DNA from: Dryomyza anilis
Taxonomy: Eukaryota; Arthropoda; Insecta; Diptera; Dryomyzidae
NCBI GenBank assembly: GCA_951804985.1
Contig: OX638131.1
Coordinates: 36,363,544 to 36,427,543 of the forward strand
Length of the DNA stretch: 64,000 nucleotides
Direction: 5' to 3'
Numbering within the stretch: position 1 is the stretch's first letter; each line of letters starts with the position of its first letter. Shown piece after piece: positions 46,010-59,590 of the stretch. The translations under genes and the position numbers were made by a program. Below the pieces are notes generated by a model, which did not search any database, was not told the DNA's origin, and saw only the letters and a program-made list of their open reading frames with translations.

Positions 46010-47100
46010 ACACTGAAAAAAATCGAAATATGTGCTACAAGTATTCTCGGATTTAATAAAAAATTCTTTCAAATTACTTGGGACAAGCAACTTTCAAATA
46101 TTCAAAAAATATAATAAATATTTGTGAGAGATATATTTAATATTTCTTTAAAATATGGTTACTTGTGGTAAATATCATCTATATATTTTACAAATATAAA
46201 AATACTTGAGAATTGGTGAAAATTAAGAATTCGCGATGTTATTTTCAATATCAAAATAATTTAACTACTTTTCCTATTTAGGAAATAAAACAAACTACTA
46301 AAACTAATATGTTTGCCACAAGTACAACTTAAAAAGTACCCTATTATAGTTGAGACAAACGACATTGTAAGATTTGACAATTTCGATACTTATTTATGAC
46401 AAATATCAAGCGAAATTTTTAAAATACGATTACTTATTGCAAACAACATTTAAATATTTTACAGATGTTATTTCGATATGAAAAGTACCCTATTATAGTT
46501 GAGACAAACGTCGTTGTAAGATTTGACAATTACGATACTTATTTCTGACAAATATCTAGCGAAATTTTTAAAATACGATTACTTGTTGCAAACAACATTT
46601 AAATATTTTACAGATGTTATTTCGATATTAAAATAATTTAACTTCGTTTCATATTTAAGAAATAAAACAAACTACAAAAACATATATGTTTGCCACAAGC
46701 ACAACTTGTAAAGTACACTATCATACTTGAGACAAACGCCTTTTTAAGATTTGATAATTACAAATATTATTTCTGACAATATCTTGCGACTTGTTTTAAA
46801 AACGATTACTTTATGCAAACAACATTTAAATATTTTACAAATGTTATATTCATTATCAAAATAAATAAACTACATTAAAATACATAAAATACATATATTT
46901 AAGAAATACTACAAACTACTAAAACTAGTATGTTTGTCACAATTACAACTTCAAAGAACCCTATCATAATTGAGACAAACATCTTTTTATGATTTGATAA
47001 TTACAATAATTATTTCTGACAAATATCTTGCAAAATTCTTTACATACGCAAACAACATTTAAATATTTTACAAATATGAAAAAATATTAAAATAATGAAA
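46010..47100. repeat. Tandem/dispersed repeat array around GTTTGCCACAAG and GAGACAAACG
   Basis: ACCCTATTATAGTTGAGACA occurs at about 46340 and 46488, a tandem duplication of roughly 149 bp. Diverged further units begin near 46689 (TGTTTGCCACAAGCACAACT) and 46931. Each holds GCAAACAACATTTAAATATT. Related sequence recurs at 58180-58500. The left end CACTGAAAAAAATCGAAAT may be a terminus. Confidence 0.65.
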
Positions 47101-49610
47101 AATGTGTATAATATAGTTAAATTAAAATTTAAAAAATTAAAGTGCTTTTTACTCTAGAAAAGGTCTTTGACGGTAAAATTGTTGAAGGCCATGTTGAAAG
47201 TTTAATCACATCTAATTTAAATATAACATTATTATTATACTTGTAACAAAAATCTTTTAAGTATTTTTAAATATGACTTATTTATTTGAAAGGTCCAATT
47301 TTAAAGTACATATTTAAACTTAGTTTAAATATTTCCTCAATTTTAAAACATCTAATATTACCTAATCAATGCGATCGAATATAGTTTAATTTTACAGATA
47401 AAAAGACACTTAGTTGGCATTTAATTTGACATTATAAGTATGTAGTATAAATATGTAGTTTAAATGTAGTTTAAACTAAGTTTATCTTGAAATTGTGACT
47501 AAAAAATTGTACCTAAGAGTATGAAAGCTGATTAATTTATCATTATATGTTCGCATATTTACTTCAAGCACACATTGAGGGCCGTTTTCACCATGTTCAG
47601 TAAAGCACTAAAGCACTTAATTGGCAGTTAACCATAGAGTATATGGAATTAAAACACTTTGCTGGATATTGTTTCATTTTTCCATTTCATTTTTCTTAGT
47701 GTAGAATGAAACAGCACTGGGTAACGGCAAGCTGCCAACTGATATGAACTTCAGTTGAGAGGGGGAAATGGAGGTTGAATTCAATTCAATTGGGGTTCAT
47801 TTTTTCAATAACTTCATTGAGCGCCGAATACAGAGAAAGAGCGGCCCAGTAGTAAGTTGGCGTAACTGTTGGAGTGCATCCAATTATGACGAAGGCTCTA
47901 TCGGTATTTCGTAGTCTATTTTCCTTAATGGTTTTTACTTTAATGTGGTATTTTTCTTAGTCAAGTGCATTTGAAGGATTTTAATGGTGAACTACTCCTC
48001 AAGTGCCGCTCGTTGCTCAGTTCGTTGCTGGTTAGCTATTCGTTGTGTGACTACTTCATTTTAGAATTGAAACAACCTTTCGGTTTTAGCTACGTAAAGA
48101 CTCTTGATTTACATCAAAGTGATTTGAAATTGATAAATGAAAAATTAGTAACAGAAAATATTTTTATTCAATGTTCTTAATAAAATAGGTTATTTTTAAA
48201 GGTGTATTTTGGTGCTATATGGGATATATGTACAAAAGTCAGCGGAACATAGGACCAAAAAAACGAATCACAACCATTTTTAATAATAGACAACATAGAA
48301 ATACAAGAATTCTTAGTTTTCAGTTTGATTAATCAAAATTTTTCTGGTTTTCCTGTAATCGTGATTTCAACAGACAGTTAGACGGACAACGCTTAATCAG
48401 AACTGGTAACCAATATATTCACTTTTCCATACTGTTCACGCCTCTTTTTGTGTATTACAAATGAAATGAATAAAATATAGTATACAAAAATGTCTACTGG
48501 GCAAGCATAAAAATGTAATTGGCTTAATAATGAAATACTTGCGGTATGGCATGGTGTCTGTTTGCATAATTGCCGATTGTCAAATTGAACGTGAAGCAGC
48601 TGCTGTTGACACAAGTGCGCCGCCAAATGAGACTCGACGGTAATGAAACACTTGAAATTTAATTTATTTAATTTTTTTACAATTTGTTGTTTTTATCAAA
48701 TATTCCACTAATGCGGTCGCTCTGTTCGTAATCGACCGCATTACAATCTATTTAGCAAAAATAATTATTTATGTAAAGTCTTTAAATATATTTTGTTAAT
48801 ATAATAGCCGTAAATGTAGCAGAAATAAATCTAATTTGTAGATGTAAATCTATAATGTTCGATGAATTTAATTTCCGTTCTTTTCGAAGGTAACTGCATC
48901 GAATTTTGCTATAAAAGTGAGTCAAGATACAACAAATATTCATCTGCAGACAGTAGTTCCGTTGCCAGGAAGTGTGCCTAACTGGTCAATGGAATAAATC
49001 TTGGAAATTTTACATTTTCAACAAAAATACAAAAATGTATCTTTTCAAAACACGAAATTTAAAGTTCTTCAAATCAAGTTTTAAAGTGCAATTTTAAAAT
49101 GCATATAATGTTCAAACGAATCAAATCAATTCAAATTTTACTAATGTTCTAAACATTATTATGAACTCGAATTGTTCATTGATATACTCTATTTTTGAAG
49201 TATATGCTTCAGGAATTTAAGATAAGAGTATAACTGAACCCATCAATAACGATACTAATATTAGAATTATTAGTATTCATCGATATGTTTTTGCTTTTTA
49301 AGTAAAAGTGAAAGGGTATATACAATAATAAACAGCGTCAACTCCAGAAAATATTTAGCAATGTCCGTATATCTGTCTTTTGAATTCATGATTACAGGAA
49401 AACTAAAAGAGATTGAATTATCAATCGCAGAGTTTAAATTGTTTGTTTATTTATACTAAGTGGGATTGAAAATTGTAGTGATCGCCCGGTGAACCGTCCA
49501 GTTTTCAACATATTTTCAATCTTCAACATATCCACAATCTTCAAAAACATTAAAGGTCTCGTAAACTGTTAATTTACCGGCCGAATAAATAATTTTGTTT
49601 CATAAAAAAG
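47100..49610. other. Intronic sequence without recognised elements
   Basis: AT-rich. A 71-codon ORF at 47965-48180 (plus) and a 77-codon ORF at 48393-48626 (minus) show no family features. ATTAAATTAGTTTAAACT-type motifs near 47330-47480 resemble repeat debris. Confidence 0.5.
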
Positions 49611-49612
49611 CA

Positions 49613-49829
49613 CACTCAGAAAAAATTTCATAAAATCCCATTAATATTTGTCAATAGGACAGTTATTCATTTAATAGTATACAAAAAATAAATGTATTCA
49701 TACAAACTCAATAATAATTTTATAGTATTTTGTAGTATTTAATGGGATTAACTGATTGAATTAATAGTTTATCCTATTGACTAATTTCAATAGTAAAAAC
49801 TATTAATTTTATGGTATTTTTTCTGAGTG
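49613..49829. mobile_element. MITE-A copy (CACTCAG subtype)
   Basis: CACTCAGAAAAAATTTCATA at the left and TTTTTTCTGAGTG followed by TA at the right. Interior TTTGTCAATAGGACAGTTAT and TAATAGTATACAAAAAATAA. Confidence 0.8.
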
Positions 49830-50105
49830 TAAAGTTCGATCAACCAACCCATGAAATTAACTGAAATGAAAGATAAATTGTCCAGCGATAAGTAATATAC
49901 AACTTTTTAATAACCACAGGTGTCAATTTAAGGAATATTTCCATTTTTGACTATATTTAATCGGAGGTATATGAAGGGGGTATTAATCCCGGAGTATTAC
50001 GACAATATCTTGTATTTCAGTATTATAAAAGAAAACTAGAAATATAAATTGGAAATAATAAACTAATAGGGTTGCCGTTATAATTCACATGACTGAAAAA
50101 TAAAT

Positions 50106-50415
50106 AAAATAATAGTTTGGCACTACAGTCCTATAAGAACTAAGGCCGAGCTCTCTCACCATTTTGAGCCGTGCGTGTTATATTTGTACTGAATGTGTTG
50201 GGACCTACAGTTTATTACCGCATCCGAACGGCGGGTGAGAGCTTTTCATAGGCAATGTTTTACTCTCGTAGGTTTGCCATTTACTGCCGAGAGGTAGCGC
50301 GGTGTAGAAAAATGTTTCTATGAAAAGATGTTGTTAGCCCCAGTCCAGGCTTGAACCGGGGACTTTTCGACTCGCATTCCAACGCACTAACCACTGAGCT
50401 ACCGCGGCTACGCGG
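50106..50415 (-). mobile_element. tRNA-headed SINE copy 4
   Basis: Minus-strand copy flanked by a 13 bp direct repeat CTGAAAAATAAAT (50093-50105 and 50416-50428). The tail complement (AAAATAAT) is at 50106-50113 and the tRNA-like head ends with CCGCGGC near 50402-50408. Confidence 0.93.
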
Positions 50416-52467
50416 CTGAAAAATAAATGCTCTGTCAAAAATGTAAAGAAGCAAAGCCAAGGAGATTATTAAATAATTTCTGAATTTTGGATGCTGATTT
50501 CTTTTGGATCTCGGGATTCTCGACTTTTATAATCCTTACTTAAAAAGGTATCAACTATCAAAATTTTCTTAAAATACAAAACATTTTACAAAGATTTTAT
50601 ATACGAAACAATAATGTTAATTTTTCGATATAAAACTTTAAATATTTTATAAGTTAGATGTAATTTCTAAATAAAATTTTACTTAAACTTTCGATATCGA
50701 TCCGATAGTTACAACGACTAAAAAATAATTTATTCTAGATTGATTGGAAATTGTCAAAAACCCTTTACTCGTATCGTTACAGATTATCGATAACGATAAT
50801 TTGGGAATATTTCGTAGTAGGTATTTACCTTATTAGGTAATACCTATTACGGAATACAATCATTCTCAAACATCTTCAAAGGCAAATTAGTTCTGTGTCA
50901 TGATCATGGTCAGAATATATTTGTCATGTTACTGGTCTGATTATGTCAAGTTAAAAATATAATGATAAGGTCTCGATCATGAACCAAGTATAATTTCTTC
51001 TACGAACAAAGCTTTTGTTTCGACGTCTTAAAAATGTCTTTTTGTTTTCTGGGTACTAATATAATTTGTAATGTGAACTTATTTACAAAAATAAATGTTG
51101 CCTATTTATTTTCTTAATTTTTAAAATAGTCAAAATATTCTGTTATCAAAAAAAAAAAAATGCAAATTTTCACATATTCAAATATTTATGTAAATTTAAT
51201 AAAATGAAAAATTAGTTTTTTTCAAAATTTCGTATCACTTACTACATGTAATTTTCTGCTAAATTATTATACAACATTTTTTTATGTTCCCAGAAGTTAA
51301 AACATTTTTATTTTGTCATCACATGCAAATGAGGGGAAATATAATAAAAATATATATTTATTACAAACATATATAAAGATAGGTATGTACATTTTTAGAT
51401 TATTGCTTACAAAACAAAATTACATTAGAAGTACTTAAAATAAAAAGTTGTAGCTACGTAGTTATCAAAAACAATGCAGAAATAATACTCGAGTACTGGA
51501 AAGAAGTGCAAATTTTATATCATATATATATATATTTTTTTTTTGTTCATTTTTTTTTATTTTAAGATTGAGGTTCTTGAGGTATATATATATATATTTA
51601 AATGTCAATATCTGTGTCACTGTTATCTGGACAAAGTTCAAAAGTATTCTCAAAAAAAAAAAAGAAAACAATAAAACCTGTTCGTTGAGCGGTGTTTTAA
51701 TGATTGTGGAACTTTACAAAGTCGACTCTAGTCACCGCAAATCGTTGATATGCGGCAAATAATCGCAACCACGTGCGTTGAGAAACAAGTTTCCATGCAT
51801 TGTCATCGCATTTATATGTTTCGCATGTTTGTTTTGATGTGTTTTACTTTGTTGTTTGTTTCTTTGTTTGTTTTTGTTCTTTTTCGTTATCGTCGTATTT
51901 TGCCTTCCAAGTGTTGATGTTACTCATACCAATTTGTCAACGACTCAACTGAGTTGTGGCACCGTTTATCTCTTCTCTCATCGCATTTCTGAGTTATGCT
52001 GCAAATGTTGCTTCTCGTCTTGCATTTTTATTGTTGGTTTTGTTTTGTTTTGATTTCTTTTCTTTTTATTTTAACTTTTTGATATGTATTTTGTATTTGT
52101 TTATATGCTTTAGCACACCTTTTCTTAAATTATCTTGTATTTTCTGTAGTAGGTTTTACCCGCACAGATGCGGGTGACGTATTTTTACTCAGAACTAATT
52201 TGCCTTTCGAGATGTTTTGCAATGATTGTATCGACTAATTTGAACACTCCTCAAAATAAATACCTAAGTCGATACATTTTGGAATTTTAGAAATCATGAA
52301 ATAATTTTTATTTCAGAGAGGTACAATAAAATTGCGTTTTATTCGCAACAATCGAAAAATATTGTTGTGCACAGTAGGAAAAGTTCAATAATATGTTATG
52401 AAAAACACAGTTTTTTCCAAAATCTATTATATTAGTGATCAAATTCATAACAAAAATTCATGGTCCA

Positions 52468-52515
52468 CTCAGAAAAAAAAGTGATTAATTGGTCAATAGG
52501 ACAATCACTGTCTAA
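52468..52515. mobile_element. MITE-A fragment
   Basis: CACTCAGAAAAAAAAGTGAT followed by AATTGGTCAATAGGACAATC; the remainder is missing. Confidence 0.5.
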
Positions 52516-52699
52516 CTACACTAATTTTGATGCAGAAAAAGTTGCTGCAAATATTTGGCATGGCAGTTTTTAAAATTAGTTCTAGTTTTTGAGTTATATC
52601 CCATTTAACAATTTCTAATTTTTTTGCTCCTTTTTTATTTTAAAAATTCCAACAAAACAGAATTATGAAATTATCTCTTTGATATCGGGCACAGAAATA

Positions 52700-53100
52700 T
52701 AAGCACAGAGATATAAGCAAAAGACTTTCAAAAATAGAAAATGAGTAATAGAAAAATGAGTTATATCTCAAAAACTAGAGCCAATTTAACAGAACATAGA
52801 ATCAGCTTCTCAAATATACCCCTTATGCAAAATTTCGATATCGATTTTCTTAACAGACAGCTTCTGATACAAACTCCGCCTTTGTCTGTTTGAAATATGT
52901 CGAAAACATGTTTCAAAACTACGTCGACCCTGTCAAAAATGTTTGTTTCCGAAATATGCCGTGAATCTGCCATTAAAATTCCACAAACTTTTAAAACCTT
53001 CTTTACACTTCCCAAAATATTCTATTTATCTGTGCGTTTGCCGGAAATATGCCCAAAAACTTCCAGAAAAATGCCAGTAATTTTGTCTTGGGTACGGTTT
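52700..53100. repeat. Diverged dispersed repeat related to 18040-18860
   Basis: CTTTGTCTGTTTGAAATATG, TGTGCGTTTGCCGGAAATAT and TTTTGTCTTGGG blocks are shared. ORFs 52761-53166 on both strands are incidental. Confidence 0.45.
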
Positions 53101-54185
53101 CGATTTTGGGTTTTGTCTTGCGTAAAAAAAAATTATATTTTACAACTTAAAAAACTGATAACATAAAAACTAAACAAAATTAAAAAAAAAAATAAAAATT
53201 TTGTGAGGCGGACGAGATAATTCAAAAATCTCACTCGATAAAAAGAAAAAATGCTGCAAAAATGTTAAATTTCAGTGCAAATGCGTGATTCACAAACAGT
53301 GTATCAAAAAAACACAGCTCTGTCTAATTTGTCTTGGGAATTGCGTGTTTTTGTTGTTCTATTCGATTTGCCGCTACATTAGTGATCGAAGAAAACAATA
53401 ACAAAACAAATGCAAAGTTCTGACCAAAGTCCGTTATTTGATTTTCGTATAACTGTTCCGGTTTTTAAAATAAAACGATTTTAAATGAATATGAGTTTCG
53501 GTTGCTGTTACGGGTTTAATCCTTGTTATAAACATATTTGTTCTTATATATCATTAGTTCCGAAATGCTAAAGAATCATGCAAAAAAAATATAAAAAGTA
53601 AAATAAAATAACTTTAGATTTAAATATCTTAAAAACCTATCGTACTGTTAACATTTATTAATTTATTATTATTAGTCTTGACAATTAACAGAACAATTGC
53701 CATTACCGGAATTTTGGAAAACCAGTTGTGTAAGGAACTATATTTTTTTATTCTAAAAAGTGAATGAGAAAGACATAAAATTACGATAACAATTTTCTTG
53801 AAATAATAGGAATAATATCAGTCAAAACCGGCACCTACGAATTATATAGAATTGGTATAGGGAATGTTGATGAAGATTAATTCAGCAATTATTTTTTTTG
53901 AATCTTTATAATGATAACAATAACTAATACTCTATTTGTGACGTAAACTTTAACACGAAATGTATATGCGAGATAATCCCAAGCTCAAATATCGGCATTA
54001 ACGAAATTCTCTGGTTGGGTTTTGGATACATCGTTCGCAAAATTTGTGTAATTTCTCAATAAGATGATGCGAAAATATTGATGATGATGATATTGATATC
54101 ATGATCTTGCTTTAATGTGAACTAAACAATAACATGTTCTTAGGATTTACCCAATTACGTTTAAACTATTAGTACGACTTCAGAA

Positions 54186-54340
54186 GTTCAGAGGTAGCGC
54201 GCTGGACATTATAAAAGTCACGAGTTCGTATCCCGGATTGGGCATGGGTGCTCGTGGTGATAATAACCACAACACTTAGGGAATAGATTTCACAGTACAA
54301 TGGACATAGACTGTCTGAGTGTTGTGGATCTTAGTAGAAA
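54186..54340 (+). mobile_element. Second tRNA-like SINE family (fragment)
   Basis: AGAGGTAGCGCGCTGGACAT (A-box-like) and CACGAGTTCGTATCCCGG (B box GAGTTCGTATCC) are spaced as in a tRNA, followed by an unrelated tail with GGTGATAATAACCACAACAC. It differs from the main SINE and lies directly upstream of a copy of it. Confidence 0.55.
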
Positions 54341-54359
54341 TTAAAAAGAACGAGAAAAA

Positions 54360-54636
54360 GGTAGCTCGGAGGTTAGTGCGTTGGACTGCGAGCCGAAAGG
54401 TCCCAGGTTCAAGCCTGGACTGGGGCTAACAACATCTTTTCATAGAAAAACATTTTTCTGTCCGACGCTACCTCTCGGCCTCCGCCCATGAAAAAGCTCT
54501 CACCCGCCGTTCGGATTCGGCAATAACCTGTAGGTCCCACTACTTTGAGTACAAATATAACACGCACAGCTCAAGTGGTGCGAGAGCTCGGCCTAAGTTC
54601 TTGTAGGACTGTAACGCCAAATTATTATATATTATA
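54360..54636 (+). mobile_element. tRNA-headed SINE copy 5, 5' truncated
   Basis: Starts at GGTAGCTCGGAGGTTAGTGC, missing the first bases of the head. It contains GGTTCAAGCCTGGACTGGGG and ends GTAACGCCAAATTATTATAT. The internal GGCAGTAAATGGCAAACC segment is deleted. No clear target duplication. Confidence 0.85.
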
Positions 54637-54639
54637 AAA

Positions 54640-57600
54640 TGACAAAAGATAGCGTAACTGAATTAACAATTACATTTCACTCAAATACCATATATAAAGG
54701 CAAATCAATAATATCAATAAAATCAATAAAATACTACTAAAATTCTAGAATTTATTTTATAAATATTAGGAAAGCACATTACTTAGCTATCAAAAAAATA
54801 AACAAGCTATATTCTACTAAACTGTGAGAAGTTAATGTATTGACTATTAAAACCCAAAATTAACACGCAAAATTGTTGCTGTATTCATCGAAAAAGGAAC
54901 ACGTATTCATGTACATATCTGTTGTTGTTTTCATCCATCAGTCAACGGACTACGCAAAACATTGCACAGTCAATTATTCTGACATCAATTATTCTGCATT
55001 ATCAAGAATAATTCTACTAAGTAACTTTTTTGAGACCAAAGAAATTATTTCTGCATAATAAGAATAATTCCACTTAGTTACTTTTTTGACAACTAAGTAC
55101 ATCGACTAAGTAGATCTTCGACAACTAAGTAGATCTGCCGTATTTTCTTGATTCCTACTGGATTTTAGAAGTTTTTCTCTCTATGACAGCTATATTTATA
55201 AAAAAGTCTAATTTTTATGTTATGTATTACAGACTTACGGTTTTACAATGATTTTTATATAATATTTTATTTATGTAGATAAACATACCTGAAAAAGAGA
55301 AAAAAATATATTTTTTAATATATTTATGTGGTTGGTAAAATATAAATACTTTAAGAAACAAGTGGCTTAATACGTGACTTATACCTAATAAAATTTAATA
55401 AACATTATTTAAAATACTTTTGTAATAAAAAATATTCAAAAACTTAAGAAAAAAAACAATTTCAAATAAACTAAATTGTTATATATGCAATAAAAATAAT
55501 GAATTCAAAATATATTAATTAGTGCTTAATAAAAATTATTTAGTTAAAATAACTCTTATTAATTTTTAATAACGTTTTCACATACTGTCCTCCATAATAC
55601 GTTTTGCATTTCACAGAGAAGAAGTAAGTGGAATTTACTAATTTACGGACAAGTCAAAAGCCGACTCATATTGTAAGAAGGTGACGAGTAGGACAAATAT
55701 GACACATGCAGACATTGAAGACAGTTTTGAGACGCACATGACACCGTCATCGGGAATACAAAATTTTGTGACTGGTAACAATTTTGAGTGGTGCTTACGT
55801 TGATAAAATATTCGCAGTGCTGTTTATTTAGTAAAAGGTAGACAAGGGGCTCCATTTAAAAAGGTAATCATTGTAGTAGTATTAAACATATAAATGGAGA
55901 AAACAAAGCTTTTAAAGATATGAAAAAGGTACCATTTATACCATAACCTGCTAAATTAAACCACCTTCTTCCAACTTTTATTTCGCCACTGATCAAACCA
56001 TGTGAATTCTGCGCTACCGCGTGAATTCATGATTCTTAACCGTCATTTGTGACGCTATTTTGTATGCATCTTGAGGCGCCATTTTAGTTTGGTGACGTTT
56101 AATGTTGTGACGTGACATGACGTGATGTGATGTGATGTCATGTGAGGCGTGGTGTGACGTGAAGTTGCAATGTGTCGAGATGAAATGTGTTATGTTCTAC
56201 GTGTGCACGTCTTGTCATTCACATACATACAAAAGTCAGTTACAGAATCATTTGGCCCAGAGTCAACAGTTTGGCTGTCTCTAATAAGAAATACCTTGAA
56301 GTTCATTGCGCAACCTAAAAACGGAGCGAGCTAGTTTGAGTAATATTTGTTTTCAACATTTTTTGTTAACAAACAAGTGTTAATTACAGGAAAACGTTTT
56401 TCAAAAAAATTGTGTAAAAATATTTGTATTTCACGCGCCTCTGTGAATAATGCGGCTCACACTTGTTAGTTAAATTTTTATGTTTTTTTTTTACTTTTTG
56501 TATTTATAAAACAACCCGAATCAATGCGGTTGAAGTCACTTTTTACAGGCACTAGGTTCTTTGTATTGTAATATCAGTTAAACTTTAATCAAATATGCAT
56601 GGCCTAAATTCGTGGTTTTACATTAATAAACCTTTCTTTTGTATTCCATTTTAGTTTAAATATGTTTTACTTATATGTGAAAATAAAGGTATCGTTTCGA
56701 AATAGTTATGCTGAACACTATTTTATTATAAAAAAAAAAAATATTTGTATAACCTTATTTTACAAAAAGTGCAGAACACAGACTTCAATTATACTATCAT
56801 AAACTCGAATCTAAGGGGTTATCGGGTATGGAGTTAATAAAGAGTTATTTTCTTATTGTATGAAATTTATAAACAATTTAAAGTGGACTTTAAAATGAAA
56901 ATCAGATTTTTACATTTTAATTAAAAATAAAAATAAAAAATCGGTGATGAATCGGTATCAATTTATCAAAATTCACAAAATAATAATCATCATTACATAT
57001 TTTGTTTTAAATTACACATAGTTTGAGGAAGTTTGAACACAAGGGGAAATATAAACTCTAAATTTCAAGAAGAACATTAATATAAGTACATAATACAGTA
57101 TGATTCATAATATTTGTTAGTAATTTTAACTCAAAGAAATATCCATTTACAAAATTTTTGAATATGTCATTTTTTCAATTAGAAAAATCTTTAGAGACGT
57201 TTTTAAGACCAATATCGCAATGAAAATTTTGAAATGAAAGGTAATTTTTTTTTGTATTTAAAAGAAATAAAAATATTCAGATATAAAAAAGTGAAATTCT
57301 TAAGAAATTGAAGAGATTTATATACTGCCAATATGCAAAGGAAATGTGGTCGTAGACGGACTGTTCGCACGAATCGAATTGTGATATACATACGTCAGAG
57401 GAAGAGTTCGACGAAATTCAGCGAATTCCGCAAATTCAGTGTATCAATGCAGAGGTTACTTAAAAACAATTTCAGTATCAAAGTCAAAAAATCCACGTAG
57501 AAGATAAAATTTTATTTACGGATTAAGATATTCCTCCTACAGAATAATTATAATCAGCAGAATAGTCGCGTGTAATCAGTGAGTCTCACAGACATTCTCA

Positions 57601-58590
57601 ATACATATATTGGCAGTGGATTAAATTCAAAATGACTCGAAAATAATGATTTGGAGTCAATGATTTGTACTCCAGACTGGTGTCGACAAAATTTGTCAGA
57701 TTCAAGCACATCTCCACAAAGTTTAAATTATATGGAGTTTGGAGTTACCTACTCAGAAAAATTGGTCCAAGGAAAGACCTAATTATTGCTCAATTCAAAG
57801 CATTGCTTATATGGATTTGGGATTAAATGGATAAGAATATGGTGCATGTCACATGTAAATCTTTTTTAACGTTTGCGGCAAGAAATAAAAGAAAACGTCG
57901 ATTGATTTGAACTTAATGATTAATTTTGCAAATATATTAATATAATGAAACAAATTTTAAAAAATTACAAATTTCATGGATTACTTTGTTTTTAATTGCA
58001 CTTTACTTTACTGACAATTATTATGAATCACACTGTTTATATCATTCTATACAAATTCAATAATGTTTATTTAAAATATTATTAAGAATATCTTCATGAA
58101 AAAAATATATAATATCGATTTTTAATTCGAAAGTTTTCGAGAGAAAATAATGGATAATCGAAAACGCTATTATTTAGATTGTAATCTAACAAAGATGTTT
58201 ACTACAAGTATTACCGCCTTAAACAACTAAATAGTTGTTTTTTTTATATATATATATGTTTAAATATATATATGTTTAAATACTTACAAATTAATTATAT
58301 TTAATTTCCGATAAACATCTTTTAAATGTGCGTATGTGCAAATACGATGATTATTGTGGACAAACATCTTTAAAAATACGATTATTTGTAGCAATCATTA
58401 TTTTAAAATCTTATAAATATTAATATGTTTAAGGAATATTTGGAAAATGTACTTTATTCCTAATTGTGCCATTATAAAGCCCTCGTAGGTAAAATTGTAA
58501 ACTTTCTTGCGGATGAACAAAACTAGCCAGCGATTCATTAAAGGGAACTCTGTTTTTGCTGCAAGTTTATTTATACTTATGGGATGCTTA
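54640..58590. other. Intronic sequence with no complete element recognised
   Basis: AT-rich DNA. CTAAGTAG and CTTAGTTACTTTTTTGA repeats occur at 55010-55140, a TGACGTG-rich patch at 56090-56170, and a repeat related to the 46 kb array at 58180-58500. No credible coding sequence. Confidence 0.5.
56090..56170 (+). repeat. TGACGTG/TGATGTG tandem-like cluster
   Basis: TGTGACGTGACATGACGTGA is followed by TGTGATGTGATGTCATGTGA and GGCGTGGTGTGACGTGAAG: a short-period (5-10 bp) degenerate tandem carrying several TGACGT cores (CRE/ATF-type half sites). Confidence 0.6.
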
Positions 58591-58616
58591 AATATCTGTA
58601 TATATAAAACTCTTGG

Positions 58617-58635
58617 TCCGTCTGTCAGTCTGTCG

Positions 58636-58719
<84 letters not shown>

Positions 58720-58744
58720 GCCTGTCTGTCTGTCTGTCTGTCTG
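58617..58744 (+). repeat. (TGTC)n microsatellite inside the Helitron
   Basis: About thirty near-perfect TGTC/CTGT units with single-base variants near both ends. Confidence 0.95.
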
Positions 58745-58948
58745 TTTGTTCCAGCATCACGTCTAAACCGCTAAACCGATTTAACTGAAATTTTGCACCA
58801 GGATACTATGGAGTCCGGAGGGTGTCGTAGGCTATATATGGGCGGGATTGGACAAAGGGGCGTGGCACCTAACATACAACCTAAACTTTCAAAACGACAT
58901 AACTCGGCACATACACAATCTAAAAAGATGAAACAAAAAACTACAATT

Positions 58949-59430
58949 CACCACACTAAAACTCACCACACTAAAACTCACCACAATAAAACTCACCACG
59001 CTAAAACTCACCACACTAAAAATTCACCATACTAAAACTCACCACACCAAAACTCACCACACTAAAACTCACCACACCAAAATTCCCCACACTAAAACTC
59101 ACCACACTAAAACTCAACACAATAATGCTCACCACACTTAAACTCACCACACTAAAAATTCACCACACTAAAACTCACCATACTAAAAACACACCACACC
59201 GAAACTCACCACACTAAAACTCACCACTCTAAAACTCATCGCACTAAAATTCACTATACTAAAACTCACGATACCTAAACTCACCACACTAAAACTCACC
59301 ACACCAAAATTCCCCACACTAAAACTCACCACACTAAAACTCTACACAATAAAGCTCACCACACTAAAAAATCACTAAACTAAAAATTCAACACACTAAA
59401 ACTCACCACATTAAAACTAACTACACTAAA
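58949..59430 (+). repeat. CACCACACTAAAACT minisatellite inside the Helitron
   Basis: About thirty copies of a 15 bp unit CACCACACTAAAACT with CACACCAAAATTCCC and CACAATAAAACT variants. Confidence 0.93.
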
Positions 59431-59439
59431 ACTTCTACT

Positions 59440-59590
59440 GGTAAAAACTCTACGGGGAAGAATTCTACCGGGAAGAGTTCTACCGGGAAGAATTCTACGG
59501 TAAAGCGTTCTATGGGGAAGAATTTTACGGCGACGATTTCTACTGGGAAGAATTCTACGACGAAATATTCTACTGTCTGAATTGTCTTTG
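59440..59590 (+). repeat. GGGGAAGAATTCTACC minisatellite inside the Helitron
   Basis: About eight 17-18 bp units (GGGAAGAATTCTACGGT and variants). The unit resembles the GAAGAATTGTCC units of the 14.6 and 20.6 kb clusters. Confidence 0.85.

Noticed and set aside
58398..58788. ORFs reading repeated CLSV or TDRQ
   Set aside because: Translations of the TGTC microsatellite.
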